From Sphingomonadales bacterium (lineage in GTDB: Bacteria; Pseudomonadota; Alphaproteobacteria; Sphingomonadales; Sphingomonadaceae), in the NCBI GenBank assembly GCA_028869175.1, contig JAGWTB010000013.1, forward strand, positions 1 through 46,597: a stretch of DNA of 46,597 bases, written 5' to 3'. The position numbers were made by a program, and so were the translations under genes. The notes beneath the pieces were generated by a model. That model was not told the DNA's origin and made no database searches. It was given only the letters and a program-made list of their open reading frames with translations. The number at the start of each line of letters is the position of its first letter. The stretch's first letter is position 1. Shown in pieces: positions 18,222-26,164 of this stretch.

Positions 18222-19148
18222 CTAATCCCAATCTCGCTTTTTCGGACTTCCTGTTTGATGGAACTCACGTATGAGTGTCACCACCTCCATGAAATCCCTA
18301 TTTTCTCGTGCGAGTCTATCAGCGTTTGCCCAATCCATGTCCACACGCTCACGAGCAGGGATTTTCACTTCACTGTCTTCTGGATTTTCATAGTTTAACT
18401 TAATTAATCCAACACCATGAAGTGCTGCCAAAATCCGCAGTTCCTTCATTGTTTCGTCAGATTGAATATCCGCGGCAACAAGATAACCGAAATTCGCCCA
18501 CGATGAGTTTGATACAGTCTGGAAAAATGCTTCTCTTACATTTGATCTATTAAGTACAATTTTAACCTCAAACGCCCAAATTCTTACTTTTTTAAACCCT
18601 GAAATTGCATGCCATTCACGAACATCTTTTGACAAATCCGAGGTTAAATCTTCCATTGCAACCAAATCAGGGAATAACCATCTATTTCCCTGAGGACCTC
18701 GGCGATTTGATGCTGTTTTTTCATCAATTCTTCTTGAGTAGAGACCCCATTCGGCAGACAGATACCGCGTTAGCATAGGATAAAGTTCGAATTCCCGCCC
18801 ATTGTATGACCATAGAAATTCGGGATCCTTTTCATCTATTTGCGATTCCGCTTGATCAACAACTGCCTCATCGCTTCTTTCCGACCAAAACCAACCGCGA
18901 GGCCGCTCGGCCGTAGTTCGTACACTAGTCCAACGCCTCTCGATCGTCGGCCTATTCGCCCCAATTTCAGCGACGATCTGTTGAATTAATTCTGAATCAT
19001 TATTAATTGATCGGCTTTTATTCTTTTTCTGCTCGCAAAGATCAGGGAATTCTTCGAAAATTGCCTGCGCGATTTCGCGAGCAGTGAACCTACGCCCTGG
19101 ATACTTCCTAAGAAGTTCAACAACCTTCAAGTTCAAATTCAAACTCAC
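18222..19148 (-). CDS. HrgA/COG2958-like protein with winged-helix and PD-(D/E)XK-like domains
   Basis: A 308-aa protein much richer in AT than anything around it, so probably acquired. The GTG at 19148 is the only sensible start and lies 10 bases after the Lrp stop. Residues 1-90 look like a winged-helix or HARE-type domain (VVELLRKYPGRRFTAREIAQAI). Residues 110-230 contain LFPDLVAME (P160-D161) and, 34 residues on, FEVK (E195, K197), then a Gln-containing helix, the layout of a PD-(D/E)XK nuclease core. The overall pattern resembles HrgA-like proteins linked to restriction loci. No methylase is nearby. Activity is inferred. Confidence 0.72.
   Translation of the reverse strand: MSLNLNLKVVELLRKYPGRRFTAREIAQAIFEEFPDLCEQKKNKSRSINNDSELIQQIVAEIGANRPTIERRWTSVRTTAERPRGWFWSERSDEAVVDQAESQIDEKDPEFLWSYNGREFELYPMLTRYLSAEWGLYSRRIDEKTASNRRGPQGNRWLFPDLVAMEDLTSDLSKDVREWHAISGFKKVRIWAFEVKIVLNRSNVREAFFQTVSNSSWANFGYLVAADIQSDETMKELRILAALHGVGLIKLNYENPEDSEVKIPARERVDMDWANADRLARENRDFMEVVTLIREFHQTGSPKKRDWD
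19125..19141. repeat. Direct repeat, copy 2, at the start of the HrgA-like gene
   Basis: CTTCAAGTTCAAATTCA, 17 bases, matches 18170-18187 with a single-base gap. Read on the minus strand, both copies follow a GTG within a few bases and encode similar N-termini (VNLELE and VSLNLNLK). Confidence 0.6.
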
Positions 19149-19158
19149 GTGCTTGCCC

Positions 19159-19623
19159 CTACTCCAGCGGCACACCGGGCATCTGCTTGGCGGTGCGGAT
19201 GGTCAGCGATGTCTTGACGCTGGCGACGTTCGGCGCGGGCGTCAGTTTGCTGGTGAGGAATTCCTGAAAGCTCTGCAGATCGCGGCTGACGATCTTGAGG
19301 ATGAAATCGATCTCGCCATTGAGCATGTGGCATTCGCGCACTTCGGGCAGACCCTTCATGTGGTCTTCGAACTGACGCAGCGAATCCTCGGCCTGGCTCT
19401 TGAGGCTGACCATGGCGAACACGGTGATGGCAAAGCCCAGCTTGGAGGCATCGAGATCGGCATGGTAGCCGCGGATCACCCCGGCCTCTTCCAGCGCGCG
19501 CACCCGGCGCAGGCAGGGCGGCGCCGTCAGCCCGACGCGCTGCGCCAGTTCGACGTTGGTCACCCGGCCCTCGTCCTGCAATTCGGCGAGCAGACGCCGA
19601 TCAATCTGATCCAGATTCGCCAT
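19159..19623 (-). CDS. Lrp/AsnC-family transcriptional regulator
   Basis: A 154-aa regulator. An N-terminal winged helix (residues 4-55: LDQIDRRLLAELQDEGRVTNVELAQRVGL, then PCLRRVRALEEAGVIRGY) is followed by an RAM/AsnC ligand-binding domain (ECHMLNGEIDFILKIVSRDLQSFQEF). The ATG at 19623 has AAGGGTGG upstream, so the longer frame is not used. It probably senses an amino acid. The adjacent MFS gene on the same strand may once have been its immediate downstream partner, before the AT-rich gene entered. Confidence 0.93.
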   Translation of the reverse strand: MANLDQIDRRLLAELQDEGRVTNVELAQRVGLTAPPCLRRVRALEEAGVIRGYHADLDASKLGFAITVFAMVSLKSQAEDSLRQFEDHMKGLPEVRECHMLNGEIDFILKIVSRDLQSFQEFLTSKLTPAPNVASVKTSLTIRTAKQMPGVPLE

Positions 19624-19671
19624 TTGCAACCACCCTTCGCGCCTGTTTTCCAGGCAGCAACCCCCGAACGG

Positions 19672-19716
19672 GCAATATTCACAACTCTGCACGTCTTGGA
19701 CGGCTAATATTATTGT
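19672..19716. promoter_or_regulatory. AT-rich candidate Lrp autoregulatory region
   Basis: Two AT-rich segments, CAATATT at 19673-19679 and AATATTATTG at 19706-19715, form a loose inverted repeat 50-90 bases upstream of the Lrp start in otherwise GC-rich DNA. Autoregulation is common in this family. The assignment is positional only. Confidence 0.3.
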
Positions 19717-19827
19717 TTCTTACCGCAATCGTCCCGCTTTGCAACGCAGCTTTCCAAACGCCTTTCGCATGGTTGGCAAACTGCTAAGCCGCAGGTCCGG
19801 CGCAGCGCGCGTCGGCTGGACCCTGCG

Positions 19828-21636
19828 ATGCATTACGATGACCGCCTTGCCACCGTGCTTCGGCTCCGCACTGTCGGAGCGGGGGTCGCGCGCGCGCAGT
19901 TCCGGCAGTTGATCGACCTGCTCGGCACTCGCCCGAGCGAGGCACGCGGCGACCAGATTGATGCCGCCTATGTCCGGCTGAACAGCCTTTCGGAAATGAT
20001 CCCCCCTGCCGAGCGCGCCGCGATCATCGGCGAGCCGGGCATGCGGCTGCGCTCGCCCCGGCTGGTTGCCGCGCTGGCCGAAGCAGAGCCGCAAGTGGCC
20101 GTGGCCGCCGCGCGCAAGGCACAACTGAGCGAAGAACAGTGGCTCGATCTGGTACCCGCCCTGCCAGTACAGGCGCGCGGCATTGTCCGCCACCGCCGCG
20201 ATCTGGGTGCGCGGGTGGAAGACGTGCTCGACCGCCTGGGCATCCGCGATCGCGGACTGGGCGGCCCCGTGGTAGAAAATGCGCCCCGGCCGGCTGCCGC
20301 GCCCGACATGTCTGTCGAGACCCCCGCTCCGGCCAAGATCGAGGCTATGGCTGAAACGGAAGTGGCGACCAGAACCGCCACACCCGCAGCCGAAGCACCA
20401 ATACCCGCTACAGCGCCGCCAGCCGCCGAGGAACCTGCCGCAGCCGAAGGCATCGGCGCGCTGGTCAAGCGGATCGAAGCCTATCGCCGGGCCCGGCAGA
20501 TCGCCGCCGACGGCGGTAATGCCGCGCCCGATGCGCCGCGACTGCCACTGGGCGAGGATCATGTCATCCGCGCCCCCCGCGATCTGCGCGCCTTTGACTT
20601 TGCCTGCGACGGCGATGGCAGCATCGTCTGGACCGATCCGGGGGTAGCGCCGATGGCCGTGGGCCAGTGGCTTGCCGGCGATTGGGAGCAGCGCTGCGCG
20701 GCAATAGACTTCGCGATCCGTCGCCGTCAGCCCATTGTCGCCGCCATCACCGTGCTGGAGGGCGCCCCTGCCATCGCCGGGAAGTGGCAGGTCGACGCAT
20801 CACCGGTGTTCGACGAACCCGCTGGACGCTACGCTGGCTATCGCGGTCGCCTGCGCCGCGCGGTGGAAGCCCCCGGCCAGGCGGTGGGCGCAGCGATTGG
20901 CGAGAGCGAGGCCGACCGGATGCGGCAGCTGCTGCATGAACTGCGCACCCCGGTCAACGCGATCCAGGGATTTGCCGAGATCATTCAGCAGCAACTTTTC
21001 GGCCCCACACCGCACGAATACCGCGCTCTGGCCGCCAGCATCGCCGGTGACAGCGCCCGCATTCTGGGGGGCTTCGACGAACTGGAACGCCTCGCCAAAC
21101 TGGATGCGGGGGCAATGGAGCTTGAGGCGGGAACCTGCGATTTCGGCGCGGTTGTGCGCGACGTCGTGACGCAGCTGGAACCGCAGACCGCCTCGCGATC
21201 CAGCGGGTTCTACTTCAAGGCCGACGAGGCGGATTTGCCGCTGGCCATCGCCCCGATCGAGGCGCAGCGGCTGGTCTGGCGTCTGCTGGCCGCGCTGGCC
21301 AATGCAATGGCACCCGGCGAACGCCTGCGTCTGCGCCTGAGGCGGCGCGACCAGCGCGCGCGGCTGACCGTGCAACTGCCCGCCAGCCTTGCCGCGAAAT
21401 CCGACGCAGAGCTCGCCCGCGCCACTGCAGGGCCGGTGCAGGCGCTGTCCGCCGGAATGTTCGGCGTCGGCTTCACCCTGCGCCTCGCCGCGACCGAGGT
21501 CCGCGCCGCCGGTGGCGTGCTGGCGCGCAAGGAGGATCGGCTGCGGCTGACACTGCCCCTTGCTTCCGTTGTGAAGCAGGATGACCCCGGTCTTGCCAAG
21601 CCCGACGAAATGCCGGAAGGACAGGCGGCAGGCTGA
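19828..21636 (+). CDS. Soluble histidine-kinase-like protein with degenerate ATPase domain
   Basis: A 602-aa protein with no membrane segment. Residues 1-150 are an Ala/Arg-rich helical region that looks like a HEAT-like repeat. Residues 151-208 are an Ala/Pro/Glu linker. Residues 245-345 form a PAS-like segment (DFACDGDGSIVWTDPG). A HisKA helix follows, with HELRTPVNAIQGFAEII and phospho-acceptor H370. The C-terminal part keeps a GVGF glycine box and a final LRLTLPL strand, but the expected N-box Asn is not evident (LVWRLLAALANAMAPGE). No response regulator is adjacent. The start lacks a strong ribosome site. Confidence 0.8.
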   Translation: MHYDDRLATVLRLRTVGAGVARAQFRQLIDLLGTRPSEARGDQIDAAYVRLNSLSEMIPPAERAAIIGEPGMRLRSPRLVAALAEAEPQVAVAAARKAQLSEEQWLDLVPALPVQARGIVRHRRDLGARVEDVLDRLGIRDRGLGGPVVENAPRPAAAPDMSVETPAPAKIEAMAETEVATRTATPAAEAPIPATAPPAAEEPAAAEGIGALVKRIEAYRRARQIAADGGNAAPDAPRLPLGEDHVIRAPRDLRAFDFACDGDGSIVWTDPGVAPMAVGQWLAGDWEQRCAAIDFAIRRRQPIVAAITVLEGAPAIAGKWQVDASPVFDEPAGRYAGYRGRLRRAVEAPGQAVGAAIGESEADRMRQLLHELRTPVNAIQGFAEIIQQQLFGPTPHEYRALAASIAGDSARILGGFDELERLAKLDAGAMELEAGTCDFGAVVRDVVTQLEPQTASRSSGFYFKADEADLPLAIAPIEAQRLVWRLLAALANAMAPGERLRLRLRRRDQRARLTVQLPASLAAKSDAELARATAGPVQALSAGMFGVGFTLRLAATEVRAAGGVLARKEDRLRLTLPLASVVKQDDPGLAKPDEMPEGQAAG

Positions 21637-21645
21637 CCTGCATTC

Positions 21646-22665
21646 ATGGGGACACTTTCTTTGGCGCGCGACCGCATCATCGACATGCCTTCAGCCGAGG
21701 CAGCGGTCGAATTCACCAGCGAACATGGCCAGCGCTTCCTGGTAACCGTTGATACCGAAGAAGAGTTTGACTGGCGCAAGCCGCTGGATCGCAGCGGGCA
21801 CAGTCTGGACACTATCCCCCGCCTCGCCAAGTTCCAGCAGTTCTGCGAAGGTTTTGGCGTCGTCCCGGCCTATCTCGTCGACTATCCGATTGCCTCGTCA
21901 CCGCGCGCTGCGGAAGTGCTGCGCGAACCGGTCATGGCCGGCCGCGCCGACATAGGGGTGCAGTTGCACCCCTGGGTCAATCCGCCGCATGACGAGGAGG
22001 TCAACGAGTTCAACAGCTTCGCCGGAAACCTCCCGGCTGAACTGGAACGCGCGAAATTCGGCAAGCTGCGTGACATGATCGCGCAGGCCTTCGGCAAGGC
22101 CCCGCTGATCTACCGCGCCGGGCGCTATGGCGTCGGCCCGGAGACGGCCGCCATCCTGCGCGATGGCGGCATTGCCATCGACACGTCGGTACGGGCACGG
22201 TTTGACTACAGTTCGACCGGCGGGCCGAATTTCCGCGACTTCCCGATCCGCCCATGGTGGATCGGCGCGCGCGGCGGACTGATGGAGCTGCCGTTGACCA
22301 CGGTCTACTGGGGCATGTTGCGGCAACTGGGCCACTGGCTCTACCCTGCCCTGTGGCGGATACCGCAAGTGCGCGGCCTGCTGGCGCGGGTGGGAATGCT
22401 CGAACGGATTCCGCTCACTCCCGAAGGCGTGACGGTCGAGGAAGCGATTCGCGGAATCGACATCGCCATCGACGAAGGGCTGCCGGTGCTGGTCTTCTCG
22501 TTCCACAGCCCTTCGCTCAGCCCCGGCTTCACGCCCTATGTCCGCAGCGAAGCGGAACTTGACCAGTTTTACGACTGGTGGCGCACGGTTTTCGGTTATC
22601 TGGCGCAGCGCGGGATCAAGCCCACCAGCGTCAATGGCATCATGGAGTCGGTCGCGCTTGCCTAG
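21646..22665 (+). CDS. Polysaccharide-deacetylase-like (WalW-type) protein
   Basis: A 339-aa protein with a NodB-like fold. FLVTVDTEEEFDW gives the first strand with acidic metal-site residues. ADIGVQLHPWVNPPHDEE supplies the His pair, YRAGRYGVGPETAAIL follows, and LVFSFHSPSLSPG forms the last strand. It resembles WalW-type proteins found with polysaccharide genes. A catalytic role on a surface glycan is inferred; no signal peptide is seen. It starts 9 bases after the kinase-like gene, so the two are likely coupled. An in-frame ATG at 21685 is an alternative start. Confidence 0.78.
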   Translation: MGTLSLARDRIIDMPSAEAAVEFTSEHGQRFLVTVDTEEEFDWRKPLDRSGHSLDTIPRLAKFQQFCEGFGVVPAYLVDYPIASSPRAAEVLREPVMAGRADIGVQLHPWVNPPHDEEVNEFNSFAGNLPAELERAKFGKLRDMIAQAFGKAPLIYRAGRYGVGPETAAILRDGGIAIDTSVRARFDYSSTGGPNFRDFPIRPWWIGARGGLMELPLTTVYWGMLRQLGHWLYPALWRIPQVRGLLARVGMLERIPLTPEGVTVEEAIRGIDIAIDEGLPVLVFSFHSPSLSPGFTPYVRSEAELDQFYDWWRTVFGYLAQRGIKPTSVNGIMESVALA

Positions 22666-22721
22666 TCGCCCGCACCCGGCTAACGCGCGGCGTCCATCGC
22701 GAGTGGTGGCAACGGCGGAAT

Positions 22722-22797
22722 GGGCCTGTAGCTCAGCGGTTAGAGCTGGCCGCTCATAACGGCTAGGTCGCGGGTTCGAATCCTGCCGGGCCCACCA
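22722..22797 (+). tRNA. tRNA with anticodon CAT, probably tRNA-Ile2
   Basis: A 76-base cloverleaf with CCA. The acceptor GGGCCTG pairs with CGGGCCC, the D stem is GCTC/GAGC, the anticodon loop is CTCATAA and the T loop is TTCGAAT. CAT could be Met or the lysidine-modified Ile2. The C4-G69 and C5-G68 pairs used by TilS are present, and the AGGTCGC variable region resembles Ile2, so I favour isoleucine (ATA codons). It is not an initiator, because position 1 is paired. Confidence 0.85.
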
Positions 22798-22820
22798 CCG
22801 CCTGAACGAATACCCCAGGT

Positions 22821-22897
<77 letters not shown>

Positions 22898-22982
22898 ATT
22901 CGGCAATTTCATGCATCGCTGGCGGATAGTCCAGCGGCGGGCGTAACCGAATATTAGGCACTGCTGCCTAGTCTGCCGTTCG

Positions 22983-23315
22983 ATGAAGTCGCGTCCCACC
23001 CTCCTGTTTCGCACCGTCGTGCTGACGCTGCCAGCGCTGCTGCTGGCGGGCTGCGGCCAATCGCGCGAGGAGGAACTGGGCAAGGAGCTGGACAGCGTCC
23101 GCGCCGAACTCAAGCAGACGCAGGACAGTCTGCATGCTTCGGAGACCGCGCTGCAAGCGCTGCGCAAAGAGCAGCAGACGACCACGCGCTATGTCGATGA
23201 TGGCCCCTCGCTCGCGCCCGATCCGGAACCACCGGTGGTCAATCCTGGCGAGGCCGGGGCCGAAGGGCACAATCCCGGCGAAGTGGTCGCCGACGCGGTT
23301 CCGCCGCAGGTCTGA
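22983..23315 (+). CDS. Small lipoprotein with coiled coil
   Basis: A 110-aa protein with a lipoprotein signal: a basic start MKSRPTLLFR, a hydrophobic core and lipobox LLAGC with C24 as the lipidated residue. Residues 27-65 are a charged coiled coil (REEELGKELDSVRAELKQTQDSLHASETALQAL). The C-terminal 40 residues are Pro/Gly/Glu-rich and probably unstructured. I do not recognise a named family. The ribosome site is weak. It follows the tRNA pair and precedes the Tad genes on the same strand. Confidence 0.75.
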   Translation: MKSRPTLLFRTVVLTLPALLLAGCGQSREEELGKELDSVRAELKQTQDSLHASETALQALRKEQQTTTRYVDDGPSLAPDPEPPVVNPGEAGAEGHNPGEVVADAVPPQV

Positions 23316-23473
23316 TACCCGCCGCCGCGACTGTCCGGACCGGCTTTTGCCACCCGCACGTGCAGCCCCATTTCCAAACCTGACGGCCTGCCCCGCCCCG
23401 CCGGTAACGGTTTTTTAGCGGATTGCGTGCGAATACATAGCCAAGTCTGAAAAGCTAAGGAAAGATCAAACCC

Positions 23474-23995
23474 TTGCGCGCGTTTGGAGCCAAACTTCTT
23501 GCGGATCAATCCGGCACGAGCACGCTCGAATTCGCGTTCGTGGGGCCGGCCTTCTTTGCCGTGATCATTGGCACGTTCCAGACCGCGCTGGTCTTTCTGG
23601 CGCAACAGGGGCTGGAGACAGTCGCGCAGGATTCCGCGAGAAAGCTGATGACCGGCCAGGCGCAACAAGCGGCAATGACGGCCAGCCAGTTCAAGACCGC
23701 TGCCTGTGCGTCGCTGCCGCCCTACATGGAATGCAGCAAGCTGATGGTCGATGTCAGCGTGGCCAGCAGCTTTTCCAACGCCAACATGAATGTTCCGACG
23801 ATCACCTACAACGGTTCGGGCGGGGTGACGAACACCTTCGGGTTCAACACCGGCAGCCAGGGGTCGATCGTGGTCGTGCGGGTCATGTACCTGTGGCCGG
23901 TCGTCGGCGGGGTTCTGAACTTCAACCTGTCCAACCAGCCCAACGGCAACCGCCTGTTGGTGGCAACCTCGGTCCTCAAGTCAGAGTTCTACTGA
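23474..23995 (+). CDS. TadE-like pilus assembly protein
   Basis: A 173-aa pseudopilin-like protein of the Tad/Flp system. The N-terminus DQSGTSTLEFAFVGPAFFAVIIGTFQTALVF is the TadE motif: Gly, then a Glu five to six residues on, inside a hydrophobic helix that a TadV-type peptidase would cut. The start is TTG at 23474, preceded by AAGGAAAG about 9 bases upstream; no ATG or GTG fits. It overlaps the next gene by one base (TGATG). Confidence 0.85.
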   Translation: MRAFGAKLLADQSGTSTLEFAFVGPAFFAVIIGTFQTALVFLAQQGLETVAQDSARKLMTGQAQQAAMTASQFKTAACASLPPYMECSKLMVDVSVASSFSNANMNVPTITYNGSGGVTNTFGFNTGSQGSIVVVRVMYLWPVVGGVLNFNLSNQPNGNRLLVATSVLKSEFY

Positions 23996-24537
23996 TGACA
24001 CGATCATGGCTCCTTCGCTGCACCCAGGCCATCCGCCGCTGCACCAGCGGCACGGTGATGGTGGAGTTCGCCGTTCTGTTCCCGGTGCTGCTGACGATGT
24101 ACCTCGGCAGCTTTACGCTGTCAGACGCCATTTCGTGCAATCGCAAGGTTACCGTTGCCACCCGCGCGCTGACCGACTTGACCTCGCGCTACTCGATCCT
24201 TGCCGACAGTGACCTGACCAACATCATGAACGCCAGCATCCAGGTGCTCGCGCCCTATTCCGCAGACAACGCGGATATCGTGATCAGCGAAGTCAAGGTT
24301 ACCGATGAGGACAAGGCCAAGGTCGTGTGGAGCCGCACCCGCAGCGGCACGGCGCTGACAGTCAATTCGACGATCAACATCCCTGATCACCTTGCCGCGA
24401 ACGACACATACCTGGTCGTAGGCACGATCACCTACACCTACACGCCGGCGGTAACCTTCGGGATCGCCGGCCCCATCACCTTTACCGACACGATCCTGAT
24501 GAGCCCGCGCCTGGCGGACCAGATCACGATCACATGA
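23995..24537 (+). CDS. TadE/TadF-like pilus assembly protein
   Basis: A 180-aa minor pseudopilin. The N-terminus SGTVMVEFAVLFPVLLTMYLGSFTLSDAI has the same Gly-Glu hydrophobic signature as the previous gene. The C-terminal region is a beta-rich domain (KVTVATRALTDLTSRY, YLVVGTITYTYTPAVTFGI). The ATG at 23995 overlaps the upstream stop by one base, and its own stop overlaps the next start by four (ATGA), so the three genes are translationally coupled. Confidence 0.82.
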   Translation: MTRSWLLRCTQAIRRCTSGTVMVEFAVLFPVLLTMYLGSFTLSDAISCNRKVTVATRALTDLTSRYSILADSDLTNIMNASIQVLAPYSADNADIVISEVKVTDEDKAKVVWSRTRSGTALTVNSTINIPDHLAANDTYLVVGTITYTYTPAVTFGIAGPITFTDTILMSPRLADQITIT

Positions 24538-26105
24538 TGAAGCGCCCTGCCATGACCAAGAAGCTCTTCCTCCGTGCCAGTTCGGCTGCCCGTGCCTTCG
24601 TCAAGGACACCAGCGGCAACATGGTGATGTTCATGGGCCTCGCGATTGTCCCGATGGTTTTCGCGGTCGGCTTCGGCATCGATTACAGCCGCGCGATGCG
24701 GCTCGATACCAAGCTCAACGCCGCCGCCGACGCTGCCGCGCTGGCGGGCGTTTCGGCGATCATGATGCAGAAAAGCGATTCAGAGGCGCTGGCAGCGGCA
24801 AGGGTGATGTTCAACAAGCAGGTCGATGGCCTGCCCGGTCTGGTCTACGATGCGTCGTCCAGTTCCAACCCGACGATCACGATCAATTCGACCACCGGCG
24901 TCAACACCTCGCGAACCGTGACTGTCGCCTACAACGCGGCGTCGTCGAACGTGTTCAGCGGGATCCTGGGCCAGGACACGCTGCCGATCCAGGGATCGGC
25001 GACCGGTTTTGCCACGCGCGCGCCGCACATCAATTTCTACCTGATGCTCGACACCTCGCCGTCGATGCTGCTGCCCTCGACCAGCGCCGGGCTGAACCGC
25101 ATCCGCGCGCTGACCACCAGTTCGGACCACCTGACCAGCGGCTGCGCCTTTGCCTGCCACGTGCAGTTGCCGCACGGCGACAACATCTACATCCGTGCGC
25201 CTGTTCCGGCAGGATCGCCGGCGGGGACCAAGGGCAAGGACATCTTCCTGTACGGCGGAACGGTTTATCAGGTGGAAACCGTCACCAACGGCTACATCTA
25301 CTACCGGAACGAGTCCAACGTGCTCACCAAGGGGCCGCTGGAGACTGCAGGCAACTACGCGGATTCGCTGTGGGCCGCCAAGAATTACGGCATGTTCACC
25401 GGTGAAGCACCGCTGGAATTGCGCGTCGATGCCGAGCAAACGGCAGCCGAGGACCTGATCCCGTTCGCCCAGCAGACCGCGCTGGACAACAAGGTGACCT
25501 ACCGCCTGCAGATGTTCGGCTTCGGCTATAACAACCCGACGGCGCTGACAGCATCGATGGACAGTGTCGCCACCATGTCATCGGCTTCGGTGCCCGATCT
25601 GATGTCGCAGCAGGCCTACTGGAACAAGAACAACTGCATCACGGCGACCAACTGCATCAACGATCAGGCGACCGAATTCGTCAAGATGTTCAACACGATG
25701 AACTCGACAATCCCCACCCCCGGCACCGGCGCGACAGCCGCCGATCCACAGGCGGTGATGTTCATCATCACCGACGGGGTGAGCGACGAAAGCCTCAGCG
25801 GCACGCGCAACAACCGCGAACTGCGGGCTGCACATCAGACGCTGTGCACCAATATCAAGAACCGCGGCATCCGCATCGCGATCCTCTACACCGAATACCT
25901 GCCCGAATCGCTGACCGGCGATAGCTGGTCGCAGACCGCGCTCTATCCCTACCTCAGCAACATCGAGCCGGCGCTGAAACAGTGCGCTTCGGCCAAGGCT
26001 GACGGCACGCCGCTGTACTACAAGGTGACCTCGGATGAGAGCATCCCGGTAGCGCTGTCCGCGCTATTCTCACTCACCGTGTCGAGCGCCCACCTGACGC
26101 GGTAA
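24534..26105 (+). CDS. TadG-like protein with von Willebrand A domain
   Basis: A 523-aa protein. The N-terminal Flp-type segment DTSGNMVMFMGLAIVPMVFAVGFGIDYSRA (residues 25-54) and the LNAAADAAALAG motif are standard for TadG. A vWA domain follows, with the MIDAS motif DTSPS at 173-177 and ITDGVSDE near residue 412. Two Cys pairs (CAFAC and the NNCITATNC stretch) suggest disulfides outside the membrane. It probably assembles at the cell surface with the two upstream pseudopilins. A hairpin follows the stop. Confidence 0.85.
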   Translation: MMKRPAMTKKLFLRASSAARAFVKDTSGNMVMFMGLAIVPMVFAVGFGIDYSRAMRLDTKLNAAADAAALAGVSAIMMQKSDSEALAAARVMFNKQVDGLPGLVYDASSSSNPTITINSTTGVNTSRTVTVAYNAASSNVFSGILGQDTLPIQGSATGFATRAPHINFYLMLDTSPSMLLPSTSAGLNRIRALTTSSDHLTSGCAFACHVQLPHGDNIYIRAPVPAGSPAGTKGKDIFLYGGTVYQVETVTNGYIYYRNESNVLTKGPLETAGNYADSLWAAKNYGMFTGEAPLELRVDAEQTAAEDLIPFAQQTALDNKVTYRLQMFGFGYNNPTALTASMDSVATMSSASVPDLMSQQAYWNKNNCITATNCINDQATEFVKMFNTMNSTIPTPGTGATAADPQAVMFIITDGVSDESLSGTRNNRELRAAHQTLCTNIKNRGIRIAILYTEYLPESLTGDSWSQTALYPYLSNIEPALKQCASAKADGTPLYYKVTSDESIPVALSALFSLTVSSAHLTR

Positions 26106-26114
26106 CCCCTTCCA

Positions 26115-26149
26115 CGCCGGTCCGGATCGCCAGATGGTCCGGACCGGCG
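26115..26149. terminator. Hairpin between the Tad genes and the SDR operon
   Basis: Perfect 12-base arms CGCCGGTCCGGA and TCCGGACCGGCG with an 11-base loop lie between two convergent genes. A T-tract is missing, so termination strength is uncertain, but position and stability fit a shared terminator. Confidence 0.6.
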
Positions 26150-26164
26150 CGGGAATTCGTGCGA

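Noticed and set aside
17088..18398. 436-codon plus-strand frame opposite the MFS gene
   Set aside because: It is antisense to twelve conserved membrane helices and reads into the AT-rich gene without any domain.
23316..23473. Possible promoter boxes upstream of the Tad genes
   Set aside because: TACATA is present, but no -35 hexamer lies at an acceptable distance, so no promoter was called.
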